Assembly (NCBI GenBank): GCA_021372615.1
Contig: JAJFUB010000027.1
Coordinates: 1-61,669 of the forward strand
Source: a bacterium
GTDB lineage: Bacteria; Armatimonadota; Zipacnadia; Zipacnadales; UBA11051
Direction: 5' to 3'
Length of the DNA stretch: 61,669 nucleotides
Below the pieces are notes generated by a model. That model saw nothing but the letters and a program-made list of their open reading frames with translations, made no database searches and was not told where the DNA came from. A program made the position numbers and the translations under genes. Below, piece by piece: positions 24,816-33,422 of the stretch. Position 1 is the first letter of the stretch, and the number at the start of each line of letters is the position of its first letter.

Positions 24816-27563
24816 CTACAGGGCTGCCCGGGCCACCTCGTCAGCCGGTGGCTCGTCGCCGTCGTCCGTAAGCAGCAGTGCATCCAGGCGCGGGTTGACG
24901 GCGGCCGTGCCGCGCCCCTCCCGGGCCACCACACGGAACGTGAACGGGCCTTTGGGCAGTTTCAGGCGGATGGGCGCTCCCGGCGCCTCGCTCGTTGAGC
25001 CGCCGCCGCGGCCCGTCCAGTGCCATTTGTCCACCCCGATGCCGCAGTTGCCGATTGCCTTCCCGCCTTCGAGCGACAGCGGCTCGGGCGGCAGCCACAG
25101 GCCAAAGGACATATCGCCCCCGCCAGGATACATGACGCGCGACCACAGCGTCCACATGCCCTCGTGCGGGATGTCCACCTTGTACTCAGCGTACCACTCC
25201 TGGGCCCGGTCGAAACTCGGGTGCGCCGCGCAGACGACGAAGTCCCCGAAGGCGCCCGGCTCGGACACCCCGGCCTTGCTGCCGAGGGTCATCTGTCCCA
25301 CCAGCTTGCCGCTCTCGGCCTGGATCCACAGGCACTGCACCGGCCGATGGATGGCCTCGGCCGTCTCCAGCGCCGTCTGCAGTTGGGCCGCCGGCAGCGT
25401 CGAGATCAGCGCCAGTCGCCGGCTGCCCACATGCAGGCGCAGCTTGCCATTCAGTGCCTGGACAGGCACCGGCTGGCCGGCCACGTCCACCACGCGAAGC
25501 TGCTGCGGGGTCAACGGCAGGGCCAGGTCCGCCTCGCGGACATAGTGCCACAGAGTCGCGACGGAGCCGCCGCCCAGCGCCCCGATCGCCCCGCGCAAGT
25601 CATGACCGCCGGCGATGGTCGCTAAGGGCGTCACCGGCACGAAGTGGCGCTGCTTCCCGTCCACGACGAGTGCGAAGTCCCGGTCCTTCTCCTGCAGGCG
25701 CAGGCGGGTCTGCTCATCCACGCGCCGGTTCATGCGCAGGTCCTCGTAGGCTCCCACGATCTCCAGCACCCCGGGCGTCAGGGGGTGCTGCTCCATCTGG
25801 CCGAAGCCCGTCTCGAGCGAGATCGGGACATCGTGGCCCAGCGACTTGCACATCAGGTACTCGATCTCGTCCAGTTGCAGGCCGTCGGTGTTCTTCTGCT
25901 TGGGCCAGATCCCGAACCAGCCCAGCTCGCCCGGCATCATGTCTTCGCCGACGGACAGCATGTAGGCCACGGACTTGTTGATGTGCTCGCGCACGGTGGG
26001 CCACTTGTCAATCTGCGCCCCGGCCTGGATGGCCCCGTGCAGCGTGGCGAGGTAGACATCCACGGTGCTGCTGCGAGCGAAGGAGTGCCACAGCAGATGG
26101 GTCATGATCGTGCCCATATGGATGATCGGGCGCTTGGTGATCTTGCGCATCAGTGTCCCCTGGAAGTTGGAGACATAGGTGTTGAAGCGCGTACGGTCCA
26201 CGTCCTCGCCGCCGTCGAAGTAGATCATGTCGAAGCCACAGTTGTTGAAGATCGAGGCCAGGCGGCTGGTCGTTTCATCCAGTAGCGTTGTCTCCTGGTC
26301 CACGATGTAGCCGTTGATGCAGCCATCCACGCCATAGTGGCGGGCCTCGGTCCCGGACGCGTGGGCGGCGGCCTTCGTCCCCCACGCCCCGCGCTTGCAG
26401 CCCAGGAAAGTGTCGTAGACACCCTCGGGGCCGATGCTCTCGTACTGGATGATCTCATCATCCAGGATGACCTCGCGGTGCTTGGCCACCCCGCCCTCCC
26501 ACAGCTTCTGCGTGGCGACAGGGCTGCCAGGCCAATGACCTAGATCACCCGCCTTGATCTCGCTCTGGTCGGCCGTGATGCCGGCGGCGAGCGTCGTGCG
26601 ACGGTCCACCCAGAAGCGCCGGTCGGGTACGGGCGTGACGTACGCATCGGTCTTGCTGATCTTCGAGGCGAAGCAGTGCATGCCCACCTTGATGCCGGCG
26701 GCGTGCAGCTTATCCACGAAGGCCTTCAGCGCCTGCTCGTCGCGGAAGCGCGTCTCGTTGAACGTGTAGTGCCCCACGTGGCGGCACCAGGAACCCGAGC
26801 CCATCATGACCTGCCTGAAGCCCGTCAGCTTGCAGTACTCGATTATCTTCTCGGCGTCCTGCTCGCCCAGCGTCATGAACCAGTACGAGCCGCGCCGCAG
26901 TTCCGTGTCCTTGGCCGGCGTGCCGCTGGCGTCCTCGTTGGTCAGGAGCCCGAAGGCGTGCGAGGCCTCGCGCAGGATCGGCTTGAGCTGCGGGGTCGGG
27001 CAGACGATCAGGGCGCAAGCCGCCCCCTCGATCTTGGGCCCGGGAGCGTCCTGGGTCTGGGCGCGGAGGGTCGAGACACCCTTGCCCCGCGCCGCCCCGC
27101 AGTCCGCCTGGTGGTTGGCCGCCATCAGGCACACGGCGCGCTGCGCGTCATAGGCTGCGCTCAGGCGCCGGCCGACCTTCTCGGTGAGGTTGACGGGGAT
27201 CTGGCAGAGGGTCAGGCTCGTGGGCCGCTCGCCCGACACCCCGACGAGCTTGAGGACGAGCCAGTGAGCCGACGGTGTCACTTCATACGTCAGCTCCGTG
27301 CCCGTCTTGGCGAAGCCGAGGGTCAGCGTGTCGCCGGCCAACCGGGCCGACGAGCAGGGCCCGCTGCCCCTGGCGGTGCTGACCTGGGCGATGGGCAGAT
27401 TGGCCGCCGCCACGCACAGCTCGGCCCCGTCAGCGCCCTGCAGTGACTTCCAGAGGCCTTCGTCACTCAGCGTGACCGTGGCGGTGGGCGCCTTGATGAC
27501 GACATCGGCGGCGGCCAGCGAGGCAGCCGCCAGAAGGGCAACCAGCAGCGTAGTCCTGGACAT
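24816..27563 (-). CDS. large secreted TIM-barrel glycosidase-like protein
   Basis: 915 residues with a signal peptide (1-19, LLVALLAAASLAAAD). An N-terminal beta-sandwich (about 20-235) precedes a barrel: RGSYWFMTLGEQ, AEKIIEYCKLTGFRQVMMGSG, AFVDKLHAAGIKVGMHCF, and FDMIYFDGGEDVD, whose Asp lies at the strand end where clan GH-D and related enzymes carry a nucleophile. The C-terminal part has another beta-rich domain and a jelly-roll-like segment (YKVDIPHEGMWTLWSRVMYPGGGD) that resembles a carbohydrate-binding module. I infer an exported glycosidase related to GH36/GH101-type barrels; the family is uncertain. The gap of 208 bp to the FN3 gene has no clear promoter. Confidence 0.65.
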   Translation of the reverse strand: MSRTTLLVALLAAASLAAADVVIKAPTATVTLSDEGLWKSLQGADGAELCVAAANLPIAQVSTARGSGPCSSARLAGDTLTLGFAKTGTELTYEVTPSAHWLVLKLVGVSGERPTSLTLCQIPVNLTEKVGRRLSAAYDAQRAVCLMAANHQADCGAARGKGVSTLRAQTQDAPGPKIEGAACALIVCPTPQLKPILREASHAFGLLTNEDASGTPAKDTELRRGSYWFMTLGEQDAEKIIEYCKLTGFRQVMMGSGSWCRHVGHYTFNETRFRDEQALKAFVDKLHAAGIKVGMHCFASKISKTDAYVTPVPDRRFWVDRRTTLAAGITADQSEIKAGDLGHWPGSPVATQKLWEGGVAKHREVILDDEIIQYESIGPEGVYDTFLGCKRGAWGTKAAAHASGTEARHYGVDGCINGYIVDQETTLLDETTSRLASIFNNCGFDMIYFDGGEDVDRTRFNTYVSNFQGTLMRKITKRPIIHMGTIMTHLLWHSFARSSTVDVYLATLHGAIQAGAQIDKWPTVREHINKSVAYMLSVGEDMMPGELGWFGIWPKQKNTDGLQLDEIEYLMCKSLGHDVPISLETGFGQMEQHPLTPGVLEIVGAYEDLRMNRRVDEQTRLRLQEKDRDFALVVDGKQRHFVPVTPLATIAGGHDLRGAIGALGGGSVATLWHYVREADLALPLTPQQLRVVDVAGQPVPVQALNGKLRLHVGSRRLALISTLPAAQLQTALETAEAIHRPVQCLWIQAESGKLVGQMTLGSKAGVSEPGAFGDFVVCAAHPSFDRAQEWYAEYKVDIPHEGMWTLWSRVMYPGGGDMSFGLWLPPEPLSLEGGKAIGNCGIGVDKWHWTGRGGGSTSEAPGAPIRLKLPKGPFTFRVVAREGRGTAAVNPRLDALLLTDDGDEPPADEVARAAL

Positions 27564-27626
27564 GGGGGTCTCCTGGTAGAGGCTTGGGGGCCTTCAGGCC
27601 ATCCGGGCGTCACGCGCCCCGGGGCG

Positions 27627-28052
27627 TTAGGGCACGACGTTGATGGTCAGCGTCTGCGGATCCTGGACCTCGCCGCCCGGCCACCAGCGTCCGTACTGCA
27701 AGGTCACCACGACCTGCCCCTCCTGGGCGGCCTGCAGCAGGAAGTAGCGCGTGCCTCCCCCGCCGACCAGCCACGGGCTGGCGGCATCGGCCACATAGGT
27801 GTCGCCGGCGAGGGTCAGCCCCGCCTCGGGCACCCACGTGCAGTGCCACGTGAAGCCCGTGGTGGGGTTCTCATCCAGCGCGACCTCGACCGTCTCCCCA
27901 AGGGCGAGGTTGATGGTGCCACCCAGGCCGCCCCCATCCACGCGGACCGTGGCCTCGAATGGATCGTCGGACAGGTTAGCGTTCCCGCCACCGCCACAGC
28001 CGGCCAGACACATCCCCAGAGCAACGATGGCAGCAACCTTCAGGACCTTCAT
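27627..28052 (-). CDS. chagasin-family (I42) peptidase inhibitor lipoprotein
   Basis: 141 residues. A lipoprotein signal ends in the lipobox LAGC (Cys19), followed by a Gly-rich spacer. The mature part shows the three inhibitory loops of chagasin/I42 inhibitors: NPTTGFTW (canonical NPTTGFxW), GGGGTRYFLLQA (the GxxGxxxF-type loop) and YGRWWPG. These proteins block papain-like cysteine peptidases by wedging the loops into the active cleft. Anchored outside, it could guard against foreign or self cysteine proteases. It lies 27 bp downstream of the GHMP kinase gene on the same strand. Confidence 0.88.
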   Translation of the reverse strand: MKVLKVAAIVALGMCLAGCGGGGNANLSDDPFEATVRVDGGGLGGTINLALGETVEVALDENPTTGFTWHCTWVPEAGLTLAGDTYVADAASPWLVGGGGTRYFLLQAAQEGQVVVTLQYGRWWPGGEVQDPQTLTINVVP

Positions 28053-28079
28053 AGGCTTGCCTCCCTCCTGTAGGTGCAG

Positions 28080-29105
28080 CTACCAGATCAGCAGTCCCTG
28101 CTGGTCTACCGAGCAGTCGAAAATGCGGGCATCGGCGTCGCGCAACGCGGTACGCACGGCGTACTCGCGGTTGGGGGCGGCCATGAAGAGCATGGCCCCG
28201 CCGCCACCGGCGCCACACACCCGCCCGCCGGTGGCGCCGGCCTTCGTGGCGATATCGTAGAGCTGCTCAATCCGCTCGTTGGTCACTTCCGGGTGCAGTC
28301 GCTTGTGCTGTTCCCAGACATTCGACAGTAGCAGCCCGATCTCGGCGATCTCGCCGGCCGCCAGACGTTGCCGGATGTCCTGCGACAGGGCGCTCATGTT
28401 CTGCAGCGCCTCGACCACCCCGGGGCGGCCCTCCTCGAAGCCCTCGGCGACCGCGTCCAGGATGACCTTGGCGGGCCGGCTGATCCCCGAGAAGCACACC
28501 ACCATGCTCTTCTCCAACTCGGCCAGCCAGGCCGGAGGCATCAGCACATGGTTGACCTCCACATGCCAGCCCACGCTGTCGGGCCAGTACTTCATGAACT
28601 TCACCCCGCCACCGGTCACCGGCGAGTACTGGTCCTGCCAGCCATATGTCACCCCCAGGGCCACCGTCTCGCACTCCCGAGCCATCTCGGCCATCTCGTG
28701 GTCAGTCATGCCCCGGCCCGTCAGCGCGTCCAGCGCGGCGATGATGGAGGTGGTGATCGTGGACGAGGAGCCCAGTCCGGCGCCGGCCGGCATCTCCGAG
28801 TAGGTCGTCATCTCGATGCCGTGCTTGAGGTCGAAGCGCCGGATGATCTCCTGGGCCAGGCCCAGTTCACCATGTACGTCCAGTGCTGCGGGGTCAGGGA
28901 TCTCCACCCGCTTGTCGTCGCGGTCGGGGGCGTGCAGCACGATCCGCCGGTCGTAGCGCTGCACCAGGGTGCAGTAGATGTACTTGTTGATCGTGGCATT
29001 GACGATGGCGCCCCCGAAGGCCTGGCAAGCCGGGACGTAGTCCGTCATGCCCACGAAGTCGATGCGCAGCGGCGAGCGCACGTTGATGAACTGGCGCCGG
29101 TTCAT
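28080..29105 (-). CDS. GHMP family sugar kinase
   Basis: 341 residues from MNRRQFINVRSPLRIDF. The RSPLRIDFVG start, the ATP-binding PAGAGLGSSSTITTSIIAAL near residues 104-123 and the C-terminal VCGAGGGGAMLF motif fit the GHMP kinases, closest in style to D-glycero-D-manno-heptose 7-phosphate kinase (HddA) and related sugar kinases. It would phosphorylate a sugar or sugar phosphate with ATP. The usual GGGTD after the first strand is VGMTDY here, so the substrate may differ. It starts divergently from the M14 peptidase gene, leaving 149 bp for two promoters. Confidence 0.85.
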   Translation of the reverse strand: MNRRQFINVRSPLRIDFVGMTDYVPACQAFGGAIVNATINKYIYCTLVQRYDRRIVLHAPDRDDKRVEIPDPAALDVHGELGLAQEIIRRFDLKHGIEMTTYSEMPAGAGLGSSSTITTSIIAALDALTGRGMTDHEMAEMARECETVALGVTYGWQDQYSPVTGGGVKFMKYWPDSVGWHVEVNHVLMPPAWLAELEKSMVVCFSGISRPAKVILDAVAEGFEEGRPGVVEALQNMSALSQDIRQRLAAGEIAEIGLLLSNVWEQHKRLHPEVTNERIEQLYDIATKAGATGGRVCGAGGGGAMLFMAAPNREYAVRTALRDADARIFDCSVDQQGLLIW

Positions 29106-29254
29106 GTCCGCACTCCTGATGGCCTCAGGCGGCCGCTTTGCCCCCCGTGTGCTACTTCGGCGTCGGCTCCGGGAGTCCTTCCGCAAGAGGAGCAGCAGGC
29201 CCGCGCGGCGAAGCGGTCCTCACGCATCACCAGCTTCCCATGAGGCGAGACCAC

Positions 29255-30772
29255 ATGCCCGGCAAGCAACGCATCCTGCTGCTGTCCGACAGCCCCACCA
29301 ACCAGTTCGCCCAGCACCTGGCCCTGCTCTACCCCAACCGCGTCACCGCCCTGGATTTCACCACCGAGGGCCACAGCCTGTCGGTGCTACGCAAGTATGG
29401 CTATGTCGTGACGATGGTGACCCAGCGACGCAATCTCGACAAGCTGGACTACGCTGCCGTCCGGGACTTCGCCGCGGCCGGCGGCACGGTCGCGTCGTGT
29501 CTGGCGGAGTACGCCTACTTTCTGGGCGCCTCCCTGCGCAAGTCGGTTGTCCCCGAGGGCGACATGCCCGGCCTGCGCCTCTGCCGCCGCAGCGACCTCA
29601 CCGAGGGCTTCGAGGTCGGCGATGTGACCGCCTGGTTCGGCAAGGTCTCCGGCGCCGTCGGCAATGACAAGAACGAGAACCAGTACTACCAGCGGCAGAT
29701 CATGGGCCTGGAGGGGCGGGAGAACCTCAGCATCCTCGGCGTCTCGACCCTCAATGCCGGCGCAGTGCTGACGGAGGAGCGCGTGGGGCCCGGACGCATC
29801 ATGGCTCTGGACATGCTTAGCCCTAGAGAGCCGTTTTTCGACTCGTACGGCAGCACGTACAAGTACCTGTTTCTGGGCAACCTCATCGGCAGCACGGTCC
29901 ACTATGGCAAGCACTACCCGCGCAAGCTGCCCTATGGCGAGTTGCTCGTCCACATGCAGCAGTTGGCCGCCCGGCACAAGGCGCTGACCTACACCGAGGA
30001 GGGCCGGTGCAGCGACGGGCGGCCTCTGGCGAGCCTCAGTATCGGCGACCGGCGCAAGCCTGCCTTCCTGTTCTTCAACGGCATCCACGGCTGGGAATGG
30101 GAGGCCGGCTACGGCCTGCTGCACCTGATGGAACTGCTGGCCGAGGACCCACCTGAGGGCCTGTCGCTGCAGGACTTTTACCTCAAGGTCGTCCCGCAAC
30201 TGAACCCCTACGGCTACGACCACGACTTCCGCCACAACGCCAACGGTGTGGACGTGAACCGCAACTTCCCGTGCGGCTGGGAGGATTACGTCGGGGGCGA
30301 CGACGTCTATCAGCCCTGGGACTTCGATTACAAGGGCCCACTGCCCGCCTCGGAGCCCGAGACACAGATCGCCATGCGGCTGATGGAGGAGGTCGGGCCG
30401 GTGTGTCTGCTGGACTTCCACACGGCCCACTATATCTTCTGCAAGACCAGCCATGGCGACCGCAAGCTGATGAGCGCCATCCACCAGGATGTACGGCGCC
30501 GCTGGAAGAACCGCTACCTGACCCAGCGACCGTACTCGACCGAGTACCAGCAGGTCAACATGGACCGCGCGACGACCTTCGGCGACACGCCGCACCTGGT
30601 CTGCCAGGGCTCGCAGCAGGGCATCCCCGCCGCGATTCTCATCGAGATGTCCGGCAATCGCACCGGGGCGCACGCGCTGGTGATGAACACCGATACGGCG
30701 ATTGACATCTGCCTGTCTGCCATACAGAATGGGCTGCGGTGGGCAGCGGCACGACAGGACGCGAAGGCCTAG
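29255..30772 (+). CDS. M14 family zinc carboxypeptidase with an N-terminal ThuA/GATase-like domain
   Basis: 505 residues from the ATG at 29255, which has GAGGCGAG upstream; ATG at 29240 is possible. Residues ~5-230 form an alpha/beta domain (RILLLSDSPTNQFAQHLALLY) resembling glutamine-amidotransferase or ThuA folds. The peptidase follows: zinc ligands HGWE near residue 278, NPYGYDHDFRHNANGVDVNRNFP near 315-337 (substrate-binding Asn-Arg), DFHTAH near 388 with the third ligand His, and the catalytic Glu in LIEMSGN near 463. There is no signal peptide. Likely substrates are peptides or peptidoglycan-type amides. Confidence 0.85.
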   Translation: MPGKQRILLLSDSPTNQFAQHLALLYPNRVTALDFTTEGHSLSVLRKYGYVVTMVTQRRNLDKLDYAAVRDFAAAGGTVASCLAEYAYFLGASLRKSVVPEGDMPGLRLCRRSDLTEGFEVGDVTAWFGKVSGAVGNDKNENQYYQRQIMGLEGRENLSILGVSTLNAGAVLTEERVGPGRIMALDMLSPREPFFDSYGSTYKYLFLGNLIGSTVHYGKHYPRKLPYGELLVHMQQLAARHKALTYTEEGRCSDGRPLASLSIGDRRKPAFLFFNGIHGWEWEAGYGLLHLMELLAEDPPEGLSLQDFYLKVVPQLNPYGYDHDFRHNANGVDVNRNFPCGWEDYVGGDDVYQPWDFDYKGPLPASEPETQIAMRLMEEVGPVCLLDFHTAHYIFCKTSHGDRKLMSAIHQDVRRRWKNRYLTQRPYSTEYQQVNMDRATTFGDTPHLVCQGSQQGIPAAILIEMSGNRTGAHALVMNTDTAIDICLSAIQNGLRWAAARQDAKA

Positions 30773-30839
30773 CCTGCACTGCTGTCAGGCACTATCCCGG
30801 TCGCTCTCACACGCCGACTCGGGGAACGGGTGATCTGAG

Positions 30840-31607
30840 ATGAAGCTGAGTCTCCTCACATACCTGCTGGGCAAGGACATGGAGCTGTCCGAGGTGCTCG
30901 ACATCTGCCGGCACGCGGACATCCCGGGCGTGGAGTTCCGCGCCGAACTCGACCACAAGCACGGTGTCGAGCTGGAGCGCACCGCTGAGGAGCGCGCCGA
31001 GATCCGCGTGCGCTGCGCCGACGCCGGGGTGGCCGTCGCCTGCGTGGCCACCAGTTGCCGCTTCGAGTACCCCGAGGCCGCCAAGCGCCAGGAGGACATT
31101 GACCGCGCGAAGCGCTACGTGGACCTGGCGGCCGATGTCGGCGCCCCGCGCATCCGCGTCTTCGGCAACGCTTTCCCCGCTGAGGGGATCAGCAAGGCCG
31201 AAGTCGTGGAGAACGTGGGGGCGGCGTTGCGCAGCATCGCCGAGCACGGCGCCACCCGCGATGTGGATGTCTGCCTGGAGATGCACGGCGACTTCTACTG
31301 GTGGGAGCATACGCTCAACGCCGTGCGCCTCGCCGACCATCCCCGCGTGGGCATCGTGCACAACTGTGATCCGCGCGAGATGAAGTTCGGCCCCATCGCC
31401 AACTTCTACGAGCCGGTCAAGACACACATCCGCCACGTGCACATGCACGACCTGGAGAACGGCTACCCGTACGCGGCGCTGATGGCGATGCTCAAGCGGG
31501 ACGGCTACAGCGGCTACCTGTCGCTGGAAGCCAGCGCCAGCGAGGAGCCGCGGCGGGTCATCGCCATCTACGCCGAGCTGTTCCGCGCCTGGCTGGCCGC
31601 CCTCTAG
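30840..31607 (+). CDS. sugar phosphate isomerase/epimerase family protein
   Basis: 255 residues of the xylose-isomerase-like TIM barrel (PF01261). The metal- and substrate-site residues are visible: [11 protein letters not shown] near residue 144 (Glu), [11 protein letters not shown] near 172, [13 protein letters not shown] near 199-210 and [13 protein letters not shown] near 225 (Glu). Members isomerise or epimerise sugars and inositols in the cytosol. It stands 67 bp after the M14 gene and 53 bp before a glycosyltransferase. The substrate cannot be read from sequence. Confidence 0.88.
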   Translation: MKLSLLTYLLGKDMELSEVLDICRHADIPGVEFRAELDHKHGVELERTAEERAEIRVRCADAGVAVACVATSCRFEYPEAAKRQEDIDRAKRYVDLAADVGAPRIRVFGNAFPAEGISKAEVVENVGAALRSIAEHGATRDVDVCLEMHGDFYWWEHTLNAVRLADHPRVGIVHNCDPREMKFGPIANFYEPVKTHIRHVHMHDLENGYPYAALMAMLKRDGYSGYLSLEASASEEPRRVIAIYAELFRAWLAAL

Positions 31608-31660
31608 CCGGCGTCTGTGCGAGACGGAGCCTCATACCACAGCCACACTTCGGAGCGCCC

Positions 31661-32371
31661 ATGACTGACGCAGCAACTGCCGCCAAGCCCACCGTGTGCG
31701 TCGTGCTCCCGGTCTACAACGAGCAGGAGACCATCGGGGAGATCCTGGCCCGCGTCTACGCCAGCCCCTTCCCCTCCGAGGTCATCGTCGTGGACGACGC
31801 CTCCACGGACGGCACGGGTGACTTGCTGGTTGAGCTGCAGAAGCAGTATGGCTTCACGCTGCTCTCCCACGAGCGCAACCAGGGCAAGGGCGCGGCCCTC
31901 CGCACCGGCTTCGCCGCAATCACCAAGGACCTTGTCATCATCCAGGACGCCGACTTGGAGTACGATCCGCACGATTACCCCACGGTGCTCGAGCCGCTGC
32001 TGGAGGGCAAGGCGGATGTCGTCTTCGGTAGCCGCTTCCTGGGCGGGCCGCACCGCGTGCTGTACTACTGGCACTCGGTGGCCAACCACTTCCTGACGAC
32101 CCTCTCGAACATGCTGACCAATCTGAACCTGTCGGACATGGAGGTCGGCTACAAGGCCTTCCGCCGGGAGATCCTCGACCGCATCCAGTTCAAGTCCAAC
32201 CGCTTCAACTTCGAGCCGGAGTTCACAGCCAAGGTCTCGCGGCTGCGCCTGCGCATCTACGAGACCCCCATCTCCTATTCAGGCCGCACCTACGAAGAGG
32301 GCAAGAAGATCGGCTGGCGCGACGCCGTGCAGGCGATCATCGCCATCATCCGCTACCGCTTCTTCAGGTAG
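31661..32371 (+). CDS. family 2 glycosyltransferase, dolichol-phosphate-mannose-synthase-like
   Basis: 236 residues, GT-A fold. [53 protein letters not shown] (the DxD-like metal site) and VFGSRFLGG are typical of DPM1/polyprenyl-phosphate sugar transferases. There is no C-terminal membrane anchor, only a short basic tail (IIRYRFFR). It would move a sugar from a nucleotide donor to a polyprenyl phosphate at the inner membrane face. Its stop lies 2 bp before the first dispersed GGCGCGATTCATCGCGCC repeat. Confidence 0.92.
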   Translation: MTDAATAAKPTVCVVLPVYNEQETIGEILARVYASPFPSEVIVVDDASTDGTGDLLVELQKQYGFTLLSHERNQGKGAALRTGFAAITKDLVIIQDADLEYDPHDYPTVLEPLLEGKADVVFGSRFLGGPHRVLYYWHSVANHFLTTLSNMLTNLNLSDMEVGYKAFRREILDRIQFKSNRFNFEPEFTAKVSRLRLRIYETPISYSGRTYEEGKKIGWRDAVQAIIAIIRYRFFR

Positions 32372-32372
32372 C

Positions 32373-32442
32373 GGCGCGATTCATCGCGCCGATCCCTGCC
32401 ATCACGCGCCTCCGGGGCGCGACAAATCGCGCCGCTACAGGA
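32373..32442. repeat. GGCGCGATTCATCGCGCC repeat and related hairpins
   Basis: The 18-nt core GGCGCGATTCATCGCGCC (32373-32390) is a near-palindrome and is identical to 55827-55844 inside the GH99-like gene. A related GGCGCGACAAATCGCGCCGC segment follows at about 32417-32436. A weaker relative (GGCGAGATTCATCTGCGC) precedes the intact URO-D gene near 33382. Confidence 0.85.
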
Positions 32443-32450
32443 GGCTTCTC

Positions 32451-32615
32451 GTGACCCCACGCGAACGCTTCGTCGCCGCCCTGAACCGCCAGCCGCTCAC
32501 GGGCCTCGTGCCCCACTTTGAGCTGGTCTTCTTCCTCACCATGGAGGCCTTCGGCAAGGTCCATCCGAGCCAGCGCAGCTATGGGCAGTGGGATGACAAG
32601 GTGTGTAACTACTGA
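32451..32615 (+). pseudogene. truncated 5' copy of the adjacent URO-D gene
   Basis: A GTG-started frame of 54 codons. Its first ~49 codons match the intact URO-D gene at 33423 at about 90 percent of DNA positions (MTPRERF.AALNR.PL.GLVPHFELVFFLTMEAFGKVHPS). After GGGCAGTGGGA the match ends, and the frame runs into unrelated AT-richer DNA (DDKVCNY) and stops. A GGAGG Shine-Dalgarno remains. It is probably a broken tandem duplicate. Confidence 0.9.
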
Positions 32616-32674
32616 GGTTTGGGTATGTAACGAAACACCCACGGCCTGTTTCCCTACTTGTACAAACCTCAGTA
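32610..32674. mobile_element. MITE-like element with 12-bp inverted ends
   Basis: TACTGAGGTTTG (32610-32621) and its exact complement CAAACCTCAGTA (32663-32674) flank 41 nt. If TA is read as a duplicated target, the element is 62 bp with 10-bp CTGAGGTTTG ends, in the style of IS630/Tc1-type miniature elements. It lies at the broken end of the URO-D fragment. There is no transposase here, so this is tentative. Confidence 0.45.
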
Positions 32675-32714
32675 AGAGAAGCGGCGACGGACGTCAGGGA
32701 AACGGGAAGAGACC

Positions 32715-33374
32715 ATGGCCAAGCCCAGCCTGGATGTGGCTGCCCACTATGAGTATCTCGCGGAGGCCTTTGCCGATCCAGACCGGCCGAAGATGGTCGA
32801 TCCGTTCCATGATCCGCCGAAGGTCGCAGCCTGGTTGGCGCAAGCGGATGGGCCTGAGTTCTGGGACACGGTCGGGGATGTGACCGGCAAGGCTGTTCTG
32901 GAGGTCGGCATCGGCACAGGCCGCGTTGCCCGGAAGATGCTGGATCGAGGCTGCGCAACGGTCACCGGTCTCGATGTCTCGCCGAGAACTCTGGCGCTGG
33001 CTAGAGCCAACCTGTGCGACGACCGGCGGGTGGATTATGTGCTTCAGGATGTCGTGGACTTCGTACGCCCGGACGCCTTCGACCTGGCCTACAGCGTCTG
33101 GACCTTCTTTCATGTTCAGGACAAGCAACGAGCACTGAGCAACATCGTGACCTCACTGAAGTCCTCGGGCCGCCTCGTGCTGTCACTCGAACAAACGCCC
33201 GAATGCCTGGATCATGGGACGCATCTGGTGCAGCAGTACCCGGTCGAGGCGGCGAGATACATCGCATGGCTGCGGGACTTGGATTGTGAGGTAGTACAGC
33301 CAGTGCCAGTGCCCGACAGGGAGCAAGAGTGTAACGCTCTCCTGACTACCATCGTCTCGGCGACTAAGCGGTGA
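32715..33374 (+). CDS. class I SAM-dependent methyltransferase
   Basis: 219 residues with a Rossmann methyltransferase core: VLEVGIGTGRVARKML (motif I, near residues 61-76), TGLDVSPRTLALAR (motif II acidic end) and FDLAYSVWTFFHVQDKQ. It uses AdoMet; the acceptor is unknown. Its codon use and G+C are visibly lower than those of the neighbours, and it sits in an ~800-bp patch between a broken and an intact URO-D copy, with the 12-bp inverted repeat just upstream. I infer acquisition by transfer or insertion. Shine-Dalgarno GGGAAGAG precedes the ATG. Confidence 0.88.
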   Translation: MAKPSLDVAAHYEYLAEAFADPDRPKMVDPFHDPPKVAAWLAQADGPEFWDTVGDVTGKAVLEVGIGTGRVARKMLDRGCATVTGLDVSPRTLALARANLCDDRRVDYVLQDVVDFVRPDAFDLAYSVWTFFHVQDKQRALSNIVTSLKSSGRLVLSLEQTPECLDHGTHLVQQYPVEAARYIAWLRDLDCEVVQPVPVPDREQECNALLTTIVSATKR

Positions 33375-33422
33375 AGCTGTCGGCGAGATTCATCTGCGCG
33401 CATCAGTCACGGAGACTCGACA

